This document shows, one piece after another, positions 19,394 to 27,666 of a DNA stretch of 64,000 nucleotides (positions are counted from its first letter, which is position 1; each line of letters begins with the position of its first letter). Source of the DNA: JAAXQD01 sp035529735 (lineage in GTDB: Bacteria; Desulfobacterota; Desulfobacteria; Desulfobacterales; UBA11574); the NCBI GenBank assembly GCA_035529735.1, contig DATKWE010000023.1, positions 3,387 through 67,386 on the forward strand, written 5' to 3'. Both the position numbers and the translations under genes were made by a program. A model generated the notes under the pieces. That model was not told the DNA's origin, ran no database searches, and saw only the letters and a program-made list of their open reading frames with translations.

Positions 19394-19690
19394 ATGGCAG
19401 TCAAAATTTTCATCAAGAGAAAAATAAAAGACGGGAAGTTGAATGAGGTCTCTAAGCTCCTTATCAAGGCCCGGTACAATGCCATGGATCAGGAGGGTTA
19501 CATTTCATCGGAAACATTGAGCGGCTGCGATCGTCCAAACCATGTGATGGTGATATCCATGTGGCAGAGAATAGCGCATTGGAACCAATGGAAAAATAGT
19601 GATCTCAGAGCCGAAAACGAGGCAGCGTTTGCAGCGTTGATTGATGAACCGACCGAATACGAAACCTACAATTTGGGGTTGCAGCTTTAA
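19394..19690 (+). CDS. Antibiotic-biosynthesis-monooxygenase (ABM) fold protein
   Basis: A 98-aa single-domain protein with a ferredoxin-like alpha-beta pattern typical of ABM/dimeric barrel proteins: an N-terminal strand VKIFIKRKIKDG, a helix, EGYISSETLSGCDRPNHVMVISMW and W-x-x-W-K-x-S. Family members include small monooxygenases, haem-degrading enzymes and proteins of unknown role. The start is firm: AAAGGAGGT lies just upstream of the ATG. It stands alone on the plus strand between two minus-strand units. Confidence 0.85.
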   Translation: MAVKIFIKRKIKDGKLNEVSKLLIKARYNAMDQEGYISSETLSGCDRPNHVMVISMWQRIAHWNQWKNSDLRAENEAAFAALIDEPTEYETYNLGLQL

Positions 19691-19750
19691 GGCGGGTTTA
19701 ATTGCAACAGCGCACCCGGTCGAATTGCGCTTTGCGCACCCTTCGGGGAT

Positions 19751-19790
19751 TGAAGCTCCCTGAAGCCCCGCAACGTGAGATTTCCGCCCC
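19751..19790. repeat. Degenerate GC-rich repeat (TGAAGCTCCC type), copy 1
   Basis: TGAAGCTCCC-TGAAGCCCCGCAA...GATTTCC. A related copy lies at 52887 and a decayed one near 62640. Here it sits directly beside copy 2 of the 20-nt repeat. Confidence 0.5.
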
Positions 19791-19795
19791 AGTTT

Positions 19796-19815
19796 GTTTA
19801 CGATCAATTAGGGTT
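19796..19815. repeat. 20-nt dispersed repeat, copy 2
   Basis: Identical to the copy at 11951. It overlaps the stop codon of the EI24 gene. Confidence 0.8.
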
Positions 19816-20536
19816 CAATTTTGCCGTCAATGCGCTCGATATAAAAAAGTGTGGCCCCCACCGGGGCAAACGATAAAAAAATGATATTCAGTCCCGGAAT
19901 CAGAAACCACAGCCCGAAACCGAGGTGAAAGTTAAAGTTTCTGAGCAAAAATTTAAACCGGTTGCCAAAGGGTTCAAGTCTTCTTGCCGGAACCAGATCC
20001 GTATTGTCCCAGGCCAGGAAAATTCCCGCCGCAAGGGATGAAATGACGGTCAGCACAGGAGACAGCGGTGTGAGCCAGCCAAGAATCATGAGCAGCAGCA
20101 AAATCATCACCGGAATAACAGCCCTGGGGATTTCCTGTCTGAGCAGGAAGAAAAAATACTTAAACCATGGCACGTGTCGGGACTCTTTTTGCCCGCCGGT
20201 TAACCGCTGTTCGGTGATTCTGGACATGGCATCCATGATGATCACGCTGAACAAAAATTGGGAGATGAGAAAGGAAAGCACTGCCGAAAGCCCCACGAGC
20301 AGCAACGCCACGAGCCATGAAACAAGACGCCACAGCCAGACAATCCATGCGCTGTCCGGTCGGCCCCATATTAAATTCAGAATTTCTTGATGGTACTCGA
20401 GGATAAGGGTTGCCGTGACAAGGGTAATCACCACGATTATCAGGATCCGGACCAGTCCCAGAACCAGCAGCCCCGGCGTTTTCACCCCAAGTTTGAGCCC
20501 CCTGTAATTGTATGCGATGCCGCTGAACAGATTCAT
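19808..20536 (-). CDS. EI24-domain (CysZ-like) membrane protein
   Basis: A 242-aa membrane protein with about four to six hydrophobic segments, matching the EI24/CysZ family in size and in the N-terminal FSGIAYNYRGLKLG and the later PRAVIPVMILLLLMILGWLTPL region. CysZ is a sulfate permease in enterobacteria, but most EI24 proteins have no assigned substrate. The frame is open to 20599, which would overlap the HD-GYP gene. The ATG at 20536 has AAGG upstream and avoids overlap. The stop codon lies within copy 2 of the 20-nt repeat. Confidence 0.75.
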   Translation of the reverse strand: MNLFSGIAYNYRGLKLGVKTPGLLVLGLVRILIIVVITLVTATLILEYHQEILNLIWGRPDSAWIVWLWRLVSWLVALLLVGLSAVLSFLISQFLFSVIIMDAMSRITEQRLTGGQKESRHVPWFKYFFFLLRQEIPRAVIPVMILLLLMILGWLTPLSPVLTVISSLAAGIFLAWDNTDLVPARRLEPFGNRFKFLLRNFNFHLGFGLWFLIPGLNIIFLSFAPVGATLFYIERIDGKIEP

Positions 20537-20561
20537 GGTTTTTACCTTAAGTCTTACGGAT

Positions 20562-21842
20562 TTATTTTCCACAGCGAAGGAGAACGGTCTGAAACGCATG
20601 ATACTCGCGTGTTGCTTCCTTTTGGGCCGTATCGCGCATTTCGTTCATCGCTTCATAATGTTTAAAAACCAAATCCACCAGGTTTTTATCCAATTCGTCC
20701 GCATCCACCATCGCTTGTAAAACCGCTGTGGTGCTTTCCGGGGTCATCCCTTTCCGATAGGGTCGATCTTCCGTCAAGGCCGTAAAAACATCGGCCACGG
20801 CCATGATTCTGGAGCCGAGGGGCAGATCGTCCGCCATAAGCCCGAAAGGATAACCCGTACCATTGAGCCGCTCTTGATGTAAAGACCCCCAGGAACTTAC
20901 GACACTGAGCATATCGAACGGTTCAAGTGCTTGAAATGTATAATAAACATGGGAACGCATGATGAACCGTTCATGCTCGGTAAGCGTATCCCGTTTCTCG
21001 AGAATTTCAGAAGGGATGGCAAGCTTACCGAGGTCGTGAAGATACGCGGCGATTTCGATAAGCCTGCGTTCATACCTTGAAAAACCCGCCAATTTGGCCA
21101 GTTGAACCGCTATGACCGAGACGCCACTGGAATGTGACGCCGTAAATTCGCTTTTGAAATCGATCAGCCGGCATATCAATCGAGAAAAATCCACCAGTTC
21201 TTCGATGGCAAGTTCCCTTCTCTGATGCAAAACAGTTCGCCTTAAAATCACCTCGATGGAATCAGATACGACATCCAGCCAGATATACTCTCGTTTGGCA
21301 ATTTTCAATAGTGCATCAACATGTTCAGGAACGAATATTTCGCCGCTTCGCGCTGAAATTGCATCACAAATTCCGTGAACTTGACTCAGGACCGGGGCCT
21401 TCCTCGATATTTTGACCGCCACACGATCCGCCAGATGGATGATATGGCTTCCAATGGGGACGGATTCACCCGCTTGCGTCGCTCCGCGTCCATTTTCCCA
21501 GGGTACATGATGGAATTTTATCAGTTGGGCAATCGGCGAAAACGGTTTAAACGTTTCAAGGATAAGGCTCCCGGCAAAGGAATGCTCCCCGGGTTTTGTA
21601 TCCTCAAATTCCAGCAGATCGAGTCGATCCTGCAGGGAGAACGCGCCGATATCATGCAACGCACCGGCGATAAACAGCTCGAACCTTTCGTCATCCGACA
21701 AATTTAATTCTTCACTCAATCGATACGCCAAATAGGCGACCTGCATATGATGACTTCCCACGGCCGGGCTCATCATATCGACAATCCTGGCAATCGAAGA
21801 CACCAGATCGAACATATCCACGCGAAGTTTATGTGAAGACAT
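20562..21842 (-). CDS. HD-GYP domain protein, probable cyclic-di-GMP phosphodiesterase
   Basis: A 426-aa cytoplasmic protein with two HD modules. The N-terminal half has HHMQVAYLAYRLSEEL and GALHDIGAF. The C-terminal half is a full HD-GYP core: YLHDLGKLAIP, HVYYTFQAL, HQERLNGTGYP and ADVFTALTEDRPYR, the motifs of enzymes that hydrolyse cyclic dinucleotides. There is no receiver or PAS sensor, so the N-terminal HD half may be regulatory. An in-frame start 11 codons upstream exists; the ATG at 21842 is preceded by AAAGGA. It is followed by EI24. Confidence 0.92.
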   Translation of the reverse strand: MSSHKLRVDMFDLVSSIARIVDMMSPAVGSHHMQVAYLAYRLSEELNLSDDERFELFIAGALHDIGAFSLQDRLDLLEFEDTKPGEHSFAGSLILETFKPFSPIAQLIKFHHVPWENGRGATQAGESVPIGSHIIHLADRVAVKISRKAPVLSQVHGICDAISARSGEIFVPEHVDALLKIAKREYIWLDVVSDSIEVILRRTVLHQRRELAIEELVDFSRLICRLIDFKSEFTASHSSGVSVIAVQLAKLAGFSRYERRLIEIAAYLHDLGKLAIPSEILEKRDTLTEHERFIMRSHVYYTFQALEPFDMLSVVSSWGSLHQERLNGTGYPFGLMADDLPLGSRIMAVADVFTALTEDRPYRKGMTPESTTAVLQAMVDADELDKNLVDLVFKHYEAMNEMRDTAQKEATREYHAFQTVLLRCGK

Positions 21843-21959
21843 GATTGTTTTTCCTTTAAAAAACCGCTGCATCAACCGTTGACAGGGTGATCTCGTCAGG
21901 CCTCAAAACAAAGGATCGCCACAATGCCGGCAAGGCTGAATTCGGGGAGGATTGTGCGT

Positions 21960-22784
21960 TCACTTTAAAATTCTCAACCGATGGGTTTCTTTTAATTTCT
22001 CCCAGAGTTTTTCTAAAATCACCCAGGACGCATCGGTCTCATTGAGCGTGTCGTTGCCCGAAACCGTCATGCAAGATTCAAACAACAGTCTATTAACCCC
22101 GTTTCGCAACAACTGGTCTTTTATATATCGACCTAAAGACACATCGAGTTGGGCCAATTCCTCTCTTTTTAAATTTGCCAATTGCACGCTATCTTGCAAG
22201 TGCATTTCTGATATTAATTTTACGACAGCTTCCTCAACGGTTCTGGGAGGGATAAGGCCTTTGTCATAATAATCCGATGGATCGTCATCACTCAAAGGTT
22301 CACCGGGTTTAGTTTTGACCAACCCCAGTAATATTGAACCTTCGACAATGTCCATGGTGTCTTTGTAAATGGTGGAATCTTCGCTGGCCCTTGAACCCGT
22401 CACGTTCAGAACTTCGATGTTGTTTTCCAAGACCCAAGTGTTTATCTTGGATGCGATGACAAACGTTGAGCTTTCTTTTAAATCCACGTGCAGACACGGA
22501 CGGCGATGTTTATCTGCCATCTTCCGGCTGTATTCAGCACCGCCGGTCGGTTCTCCATGGGAGATTATCACCGTCCCGTCAGAATCGATAATATTCTGTT
22601 CAATCCGTTGTTTATAGCCGGCGGTGGGCAATTCTTTCAGTTGATATTTTGCAGGCACTATCCCGCTTTGGGTTTTACGGCCTTTCTGAATCCACCCGCC
22701 ATGGGGAAATCCCAGTTTAATGGCAACATCCAATGCAGCCTGGTCTGCACCGATTTGACCGCCGGAAATGATTTTTCTAATCAC
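21960..22784 (-). CDS. Molybdenum-carrier-like Rossmann protein with C-terminal extension
   Basis: A 274-aa protein. Residues 1-155 match the putative molybdenum carrier family (ISGGQIGADQAALDVAI, HGGWIQKGRKTQSG, DGTVIISHGEPTGG, NVTGSRAS), a SLOG-like Rossmann fold with a glycine-rich nucleotide loop. The remaining 120 residues (starting KTKPGEPLSDDD) contain PPRTVEEAVVKLISEM, resembling the opening of DUF6794-type domains. The start is GTG with GGAGG upstream, inside the end of the preceding 59-aa gene. The cargo or ligand is unproven. Confidence 0.8.
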   Translation of the reverse strand: MIRKIISGGQIGADQAALDVAIKLGFPHGGWIQKGRKTQSGIVPAKYQLKELPTAGYKQRIEQNIIDSDGTVIISHGEPTGGAEYSRKMADKHRRPCLHVDLKESSTFVIASKINTWVLENNIEVLNVTGSRASEDSTIYKDTMDIVEGSILLGLVKTKPGEPLSDDDPSDYYDKGLIPPRTVEEAVVKLISEMHLQDSVQLANLKREELAQLDVSLGRYIKDQLLRNGVNRLLFESCMTVSGNDTLNETDASWVILEKLWEKLKETHRLRILK

Positions 22785-22956
22785 TCTTTTCCTCCATTAT
22801 CCTGATCTTCATCCCCGGCTCGAGTGGAATGTACCTTCCATTTTGGGCGGTAATCCCTATTTCATGATGCCCGCAGGCATCACATTTGCGTGCAGTTACG
22901 ATACCTTCAACAGATTTTTTGCAGGCAGGTTTCTCATTTAAACATTTTTTGTTCAT
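22777..22956 (-). CDS. Small zinc-ribbon-like protein (59 aa)
   Basis: A 59-aa ORF. It has Cys at positions 5 and 12 and a CDACGHHEIGI segment, giving four Cys and two His that could bind zinc. A basic N-terminus and a C-terminal strand (RYIPLEPGMKIRI) follow. AAAGGA lies 9-10 bases before the ATG. Its stop codon overlaps the GTG start of the molybdenum-carrier-like gene by eight bases, and that gene's ribosome-binding site lies inside it, so the two are translationally coupled. I do not recognise the family. Confidence 0.7.
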   Translation of the reverse strand: MNKKCLNEKPACKKSVEGIVTARKCDACGHHEIGITAQNGRYIPLEPGMKIRIMEEKSD

Positions 22957-23144
22957 TGGATATGGATCCTTTTAACTCGGAAATGCCCTAACTGCGCGAA
23001 ATAAAATAACCATACATCGAAAATTTATGCAGATATTCGGGTGTTGTCTGAACATGACGTTGGGTTCATGGAGTCAGTGGACATTTTTTGAAGATTCTCG
23101 ATCGAAAGGAATTGAACTTCATAAAAAAACAATAAATATTAAAT

Positions 23145-24668
23145 TTACTGCGTGCCGCCATACAACGCTTTTATTTTTTCCCGGTCCGGCGAACCGTCTT
23201 CGCGGGTCGGCATATCGGCGACAAACTCCACGTATTGGGGCTTTTTAAAACTGGCGATACGCCCGCCGACAAACCGTATAAGATCTTGAGGCTCCAATCT
23301 TTCATCAGCTTTTAACAGGCAGACGGCCTTGATCCCCTCTTTCCATTTGGGATCGGGAACCCCGAAGACAACCACTCCTTCAACGGCCGGATGCTGTAGA
23401 ATCACTTTTTCGACTTCTGCAGGATAGACGTTTTCTCCGCCCGGCTTTATAAGCTCCTTCTCCGCCTTACGGCCTGAATACCAGAGAAAACCATCCGCAT
23501 CAAAGCGGCCCAAATCTCCGGTGTGGTGCCACCCTTCTCGGAATGTATGGGCGGTATCTTCCGGAAGATTCCAGTATCCTTTAAAGACCAAAGGCCCCTT
23601 CAGGGTGATTTCACCCACCTGTCCGTTTGGAACCGGACGATCATAATCATCGACAAGTCTCACATTTCCAAGGGGTATCGTTTTCCCGGCCGATCCCGGT
23701 CTGTCGTTGTAACGCCCCATGGTGGCCAAACCGGTGGTCTCCGTTTGTCCGTAAATGGTATAAAACGTGCCGCCGGTAAGGTGTTGATATTTCTCGATGG
23801 TCTCCGGAACATCCAGCCCCATAACCGCTCTGAGGCTTTTGATATCTTTACCGGTTTTTTCGTGCTGCTCGAGGATGGAAGCGAGTATCGGCGAAAAATC
23901 GAAAAAGATGGAAACTTTTTTTTCTTCGATGAGTTCAACCGCCTTTTCAGCTTCAAATTTTCTCATGTTTACGTTCAGAGCACCTGCTTGAAAGCTGTTC
24001 AAGGCCATGAAAAGACCGCCGACATGGAACATGGGCAGAAGATTTAAATGAACGTCTTCGGGTGTCAGATTAAAGCAATGGTTCAAATGGAGACCGGCAC
24101 ACATGAGATTGCCATGGCTCAGCAAGGCACCCCTGGGATTTCCTTCCACAGCGGCGGTATGAATCAGAACCAGACCGTCATCGTCGGAAACATCTACCGC
24201 TTCAAAGTCGCCCGGATTATTCATTAAAGAATCAACCGCGATAAAGTCTCCGCTTTTGGGTTGGAGATTATAGTATTTTTTTATGGTCGGAAGACGGTCT
24301 TTCAAGTCCTGGGTCAGTGTCTGGAACGTTGCATCGACAAACAGCGCTTCGGGCTCACAATCATTCAGGTTAAAATGGATCTCGTCGGCTGATAGTCGCC
24401 AGTTAACCGGCAAAACGATTGCTCCCAAGGCAGCAGCGGCCCCATAAAGGATAAAATACTCACGACTGTTTTTCCCCAGAACTCCGATGCGATCGCCTTT
24501 TTTAATATTGGATCTTTGCAGGCCGCAGGCCATGCGATCCACCATCTCTTTATACTGAACGAAGGTCATGGTCCGGTGGTCGTCGACCTCGAACCATGCA
24601 GCGCTGTCAGCAAAACATACGGCGTTTCTATCGATAAGATCATAAAAAGTAAAATCGTATAGACCCAT
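23145..24668 (-). CDS. AMP-binding acyl-CoA synthetase homologue with atypical active site
   Basis: A 507-aa member of the acyl/aryl-CoA synthetase superfamily. It keeps the overall family order, including YGQTETTGLAT, the GDLGRFDADGF hinge-Asp region and GGENVYPAEVE. Two normally invariant elements are altered. The phosphate loop reads HTAAVEGNPRGALLS instead of TSGTTGxPKG, and the C-terminal catalytic lysine position reads REDGSPDRE instead of the usual G-K-x-x-R. It may have altered or no adenylation activity, or belong to a divergent subfamily. GAGG precedes the ATG. It follows the liv operon after a terminator. Confidence 0.85.
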   Translation of the reverse strand: MGLYDFTFYDLIDRNAVCFADSAAWFEVDDHRTMTFVQYKEMVDRMACGLQRSNIKKGDRIGVLGKNSREYFILYGAAAALGAIVLPVNWRLSADEIHFNLNDCEPEALFVDATFQTLTQDLKDRLPTIKKYYNLQPKSGDFIAVDSLMNNPGDFEAVDVSDDDGLVLIHTAAVEGNPRGALLSHGNLMCAGLHLNHCFNLTPEDVHLNLLPMFHVGGLFMALNSFQAGALNVNMRKFEAEKAVELIEEKKVSIFFDFSPILASILEQHEKTGKDIKSLRAVMGLDVPETIEKYQHLTGGTFYTIYGQTETTGLATMGRYNDRPGSAGKTIPLGNVRLVDDYDRPVPNGQVGEITLKGPLVFKGYWNLPEDTAHTFREGWHHTGDLGRFDADGFLWYSGRKAEKELIKPGGENVYPAEVEKVILQHPAVEGVVVFGVPDPKWKEGIKAVCLLKADERLEPQDLIRFVGGRIASFKKPQYVEFVADMPTREDGSPDREKIKALYGGTQ

Positions 24669-24701
24669 CAAAGACCTCGGATATTTTCGCTATTGAACTA
24701 A

Positions 24702-24750
24702 AACAGGTTACGCACGCCAACCGGTATGTGGCTGGAATACGCAACCTGTT
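24702..24750 (-). terminator. Hairpin ending the liv operon
   Basis: AACAGGTT pairs with AACCTGTT, and G-U pairs extend the stem to about 13 bases. The following T-run is short (TTTTAGTT), so termination may be partial. It lies directly after the LEA14-like gene. Confidence 0.55.
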
Positions 24751-24756
24751 ACATGA

Positions 24757-25353
24757 TTAGGGAAATGTCGCCTTGAAAGTGATCACCTGGGTCATACCGC
24801 CTGCTTCGAAAACTGCAGCACCGGCTTTTACATGAACGGGAACAGCGTATTCCGGAATTCCGGTCCACCATTTTTCAAGCTGATCCCAAGCGTTGGTTCC
24901 TTTGGCTTGCAACTGAAAGCCGCCGGTGACCAGAAGACTCAACAAAGACTGTCTCACATCAAAGTGAGCATGCACCCGGACTTGGTTGGTCTTGCCGGCA
25001 GGGATCCACATGGTGTCTGTGGAAGCCACCGTATTAAGATCGAACTCTTCAAAAGCTACGGTGAACTTCAAGTTCTCCATTTTTACAGCATATTCATTGG
25101 GATTTTCAATGTTAAAGATAAACGCAAGGTCAAGGGGTGCGCCAACGTTGTCCGGTTTCCCCTTGGTGGGTTCAACTTTATTTGAAAAATACCAGTATCC
25201 AAAAGCATGGGCAACTTCCATCGAATCGAGGGTAACCACCGGCGCCTTAAAATTCTGCTGCGTGGGCGTTACCATCGTTCCTGCGCAACCCGACAGCATG
25301 GCAGCGATGACGACAACACTCAAACATGTAAGTATAAATGATCTTTTATGCAT
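24757..25353 (-). CDS. LEA14/WHy-domain lipoprotein
   Basis: A 198-aa lipoprotein: signal peptide of about 22 residues with lipobox LSGC, then a beta-sandwich domain of the LEA_2/WHy type (LDLAFIFNIENPNEYAVKME, a strand pattern with N-P-N, and a late VPVHVKAGAAVFE strand). Such domains occur in desiccation-type and envelope proteins; the molecular role is unclear. It starts 29 bases after livF, so it is probably made together with the transporter, which is unusual company for an ABC importer. Confidence 0.75.
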   Translation of the reverse strand: MHKRSFILTCLSVVVIAAMLSGCAGTMVTPTQQNFKAPVVTLDSMEVAHAFGYWYFSNKVEPTKGKPDNVGAPLDLAFIFNIENPNEYAVKMENLKFTVAFEEFDLNTVASTDTMWIPAGKTNQVRVHAHFDVRQSLLSLLVTGGFQLQAKGTNAWDQLEKWWTGIPEYAVPVHVKAGAAVFEAGGMTQVITFKATFP

Positions 25354-25382
25354 TTTATTCCTCCCCTATTTTATATAAAGGG

Positions 25383-26195
25383 TTAGGTAAGCCATCGTTT
25401 TCTTCGCTTGTAGTGTTTTACATCCCGAAAACTTTTACGGCCCCCAACATCGGTCAGTCCCAGATAGAAATCTTTGATATCTGGATTCTCTCGGAGTTTT
25501 TCGGCGGTGTCGTCCATGACTATGCGGCCGTTCTCCATCACATAGGCATAAGGAGCAACATTAAGGGCAAGTTTGGCATTCTGTTCCACCAGAAGAATCG
25601 ATATGTCCTCTTCTTGGTTGAGTTTTTGTATAATATTGAAAATTTCATGGATGAGAAGCGGGGCCAGGCCCATGGAGGGCTCATCCAGGAGGATCAGTTT
25701 GGGACTGGTCATCAGGGCCCTCCCGACCACCGTCATCTGCTGCTCTCCGCCGCTGATAAACCCGGCGGTCTCGTTACGTTTTTCCTTAAGACGCGGGAAA
25801 TAATGGTACACCATGTCGAGTCCGTCCCGAATGGATCGACCGTATTTTCTCATATGAGCGCCCACTTTCAGGTTCTGCTCCACGGTGAGGTGCTCGAATA
25901 CCCGTCGTCCCTCGATGACCTGGACGATGCCCATCTTGGCGATCTTTTCAGCGGCTGTTTTATCGATCCGCTGTCCCATGAATTCAATCGACCCATCGGT
26001 GACCTCGCCGTCCTCATGTCGCAAGAGTCCGGAAATGGCCTTTAGGGTCGTACTCTTACCGGCTCCATTGGCGCCCAGAAGGGCCACAATGGCACCTTTG
26101 GGAATTTCAATGGAGACCCCCTTTATAACCAGAATGACCTCGTGATACTTGACCTCAATATTGTTGATCTGTAATATTATCTCTTTGTTCGACAA
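25383..26195 (-). CDS. livF: Branched-chain-type ABC transporter ATPase LivF
   Basis: A 270-aa ATPase with Walker A GANGAGKST, signature SGGEQQM, Walker B LILLDEPSMGLAP and switch His replaced in the VEQNAK form that is normal for LivF. It couples ATP hydrolysis to import through LivH/LivM. A basic tail (HYKRRKRWLT) ends the protein. It starts 15 bases after livK and precedes the LEA14-like lipoprotein gene. Confidence 0.93.
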   Translation of the reverse strand: MSNKEIILQINNIEVKYHEVILVIKGVSIEIPKGAIVALLGANGAGKSTTLKAISGLLRHEDGEVTDGSIEFMGQRIDKTAAEKIAKMGIVQVIEGRRVFEHLTVEQNLKVGAHMRKYGRSIRDGLDMVYHYFPRLKEKRNETAGFISGGEQQMTVVGRALMTSPKLILLDEPSMGLAPLLIHEIFNIIQKLNQEEDISILLVEQNAKLALNVAPYAYVMENGRIVMDDTAEKLRENPDIKDFYLGLTDVGGRKSFRDVKHYKRRKRWLT

Positions 26196-26210
26196 AGCCT
26201 TAAGACCTCC

Positions 26211-27458
26211 TTACCATCCGAGCCACTCGTCGGCCCATTTCTTCGGCCAGCGACTTTTCAAATCGACTTTTTCAACGATTTGGAATTTGCCGTCTTTGAT
26301 TTCATAAATCGGCACAATTCCGGCGACACGATGATCTGTTGCCGTAAAGTTAACCGGTGCTGCACCCAGACCGATGTCAAAATTTTTCATGGTTTCAAAA
26401 CCGTTTTTCAGAATGTTCTCACCGCTTAAACCTCCGGCTTTATCCGCACGTTTTAATGCTTCCCATAAGATGAGTACGTCACCCCATCCCTGTACCGTAT
26501 GATTGAGACGTTTTTCCAGAGGAACGCCCGGATTGTATTTTTTGGCATACTCGACCACCTTGTCCATCATCGGCACATCTTCGCCGAAGAATGCACAAAC
26601 TGCAACGCCCATAACCCCTTCGGAAGCCTTGCCTGCCAATCTGGGCAGATTCTCGTCAAACCCCCAGTTATTGACAATGTGATCCGCTCCAAGACTTAAA
26701 GCATAGGCATCACGAACCGTGGCTGCCACAGACATGGTGGTGTTCCCGTGCCAGACGAGATCCGGGTTGAAATCTTTCATGGCCAGAACCTGACTTTTGG
26801 TATCGATGGCAAACAATGAAACAGACTGATCCGGTCCGATTTCAAAACCGAGAATCTCAGCCTGATCCTTTATGGCCTTGATCGGCGCACTGCAATAAGG
26901 AGAAGCAAACATGTAAGAACAGAGAAACCGCGGTTTTCTTTTTCCGAAATCTTTGTGCTTGGGCCATTTTTTATCAAACCAGGCTGTGATTGCCGCCCTG
27001 GCGTTGGTTGAATAATCGGTTGCAAAAAAAAGATTGTAAGGGGTCTTTTTAGGATCCGTCAGATGCGCTGAATAGGATGCGGACACATACGGTATTTTAT
27101 CCTTGGTTATGGTCGGCGACAGTGCCTCGGTATCACCGGTCCCCCAGCCCAGAATGGCAACGCATTCGAGCCTTTTGAAGAGTTTGTATTTGGTCAGCGC
27201 CTCGGGGACACGATAGCCGTAGTCAAACTGATACAGCTTGATCTGCTTGCCGTTGACCCCGCCATTATCATTGACATAATGGATTGCTTCCGCAATGCCC
27301 AGGGCATAATCTTTGCCCACATCCGAGGTCGCTCCGGTCATGTCATTGAGCGCGCCCACATTAATTTTTGCAGCTCCGGCCATTGATGAAAATCCAACAA
27401 CCAAAGCCACAGTAAATATGACTACGAAAATCTTTGAACACATATTTTTACCAAACAT
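26211..27458 (-). CDS. livK: Branched-chain-type substrate-binding protein (LivK-like)
   Basis: A 415-aa periplasmic binding protein with a signal peptide ending near SSMAGAA. It shows the two-lobed Peripla_BP_6 layout (INVGALNDMTGATSDVGKDYALGI at the start, VAILGWGTGDTEALSP in lobe 1, VQGWGDVLILWEALKRADK near the end). The position next to acyl-CoA synthetase and transporter genes suggests an aromatic or fatty acid as ligand instead of leucine; this is inference. AAAGGGGGAAAG precedes the ATG. Confidence 0.9.
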   Translation of the reverse strand: MFGKNMCSKIFVVIFTVALVVGFSSMAGAAKINVGALNDMTGATSDVGKDYALGIAEAIHYVNDNGGVNGKQIKLYQFDYGYRVPEALTKYKLFKRLECVAILGWGTGDTEALSPTITKDKIPYVSASYSAHLTDPKKTPYNLFFATDYSTNARAAITAWFDKKWPKHKDFGKRKPRFLCSYMFASPYCSAPIKAIKDQAEILGFEIGPDQSVSLFAIDTKSQVLAMKDFNPDLVWHGNTTMSVAATVRDAYALSLGADHIVNNWGFDENLPRLAGKASEGVMGVAVCAFFGEDVPMMDKVVEYAKKYNPGVPLEKRLNHTVQGWGDVLILWEALKRADKAGGLSGENILKNGFETMKNFDIGLGAAPVNFTATDHRVAGIVPIYEIKDGKFQIVEKVDLKSRWPKKWADEWLGW

Positions 27459-27474
27459 AATTTCTTTCCCCCTT

Positions 27475-27612
27475 TTAAGAGAGTAAAATTTCCACCGGGT
27501 TCCTTACCAATTCGCTGTCTACCTTTTTACCACCTCCTTTTTTTCTTTCATCCAATTCGAGCGTTTCAAATGGTGACATGCTCATATAAAATCGCTCAAA
27601 TAAGGTGTCCAT
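27475..27612 (-). CDS. Possible 45-aa ORF between livM and livK
   Basis: An open frame of 45 codons begins MDTLFERFYMSM and ends PVEILLS, with a lysine/glycine-rich middle. It fills the otherwise empty 208-base gap inside the operon and stops 16 bases before the livK start. No ribosome-binding site is visible before its ATG. The AAAAAAAGGAGGTGG inside it could be a relic of another start. Coding status is uncertain. Confidence 0.3.
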   Translation of the reverse strand: MDTLFERFYMSMSPFETLELDERKKGGGKKVDSELVRNPVEILLS

Positions 27613-27666
27613 ATCGTTAAACAGTTGAATGTAAGGTGCTCGAACACCCAACGTACCTTCTCGATT

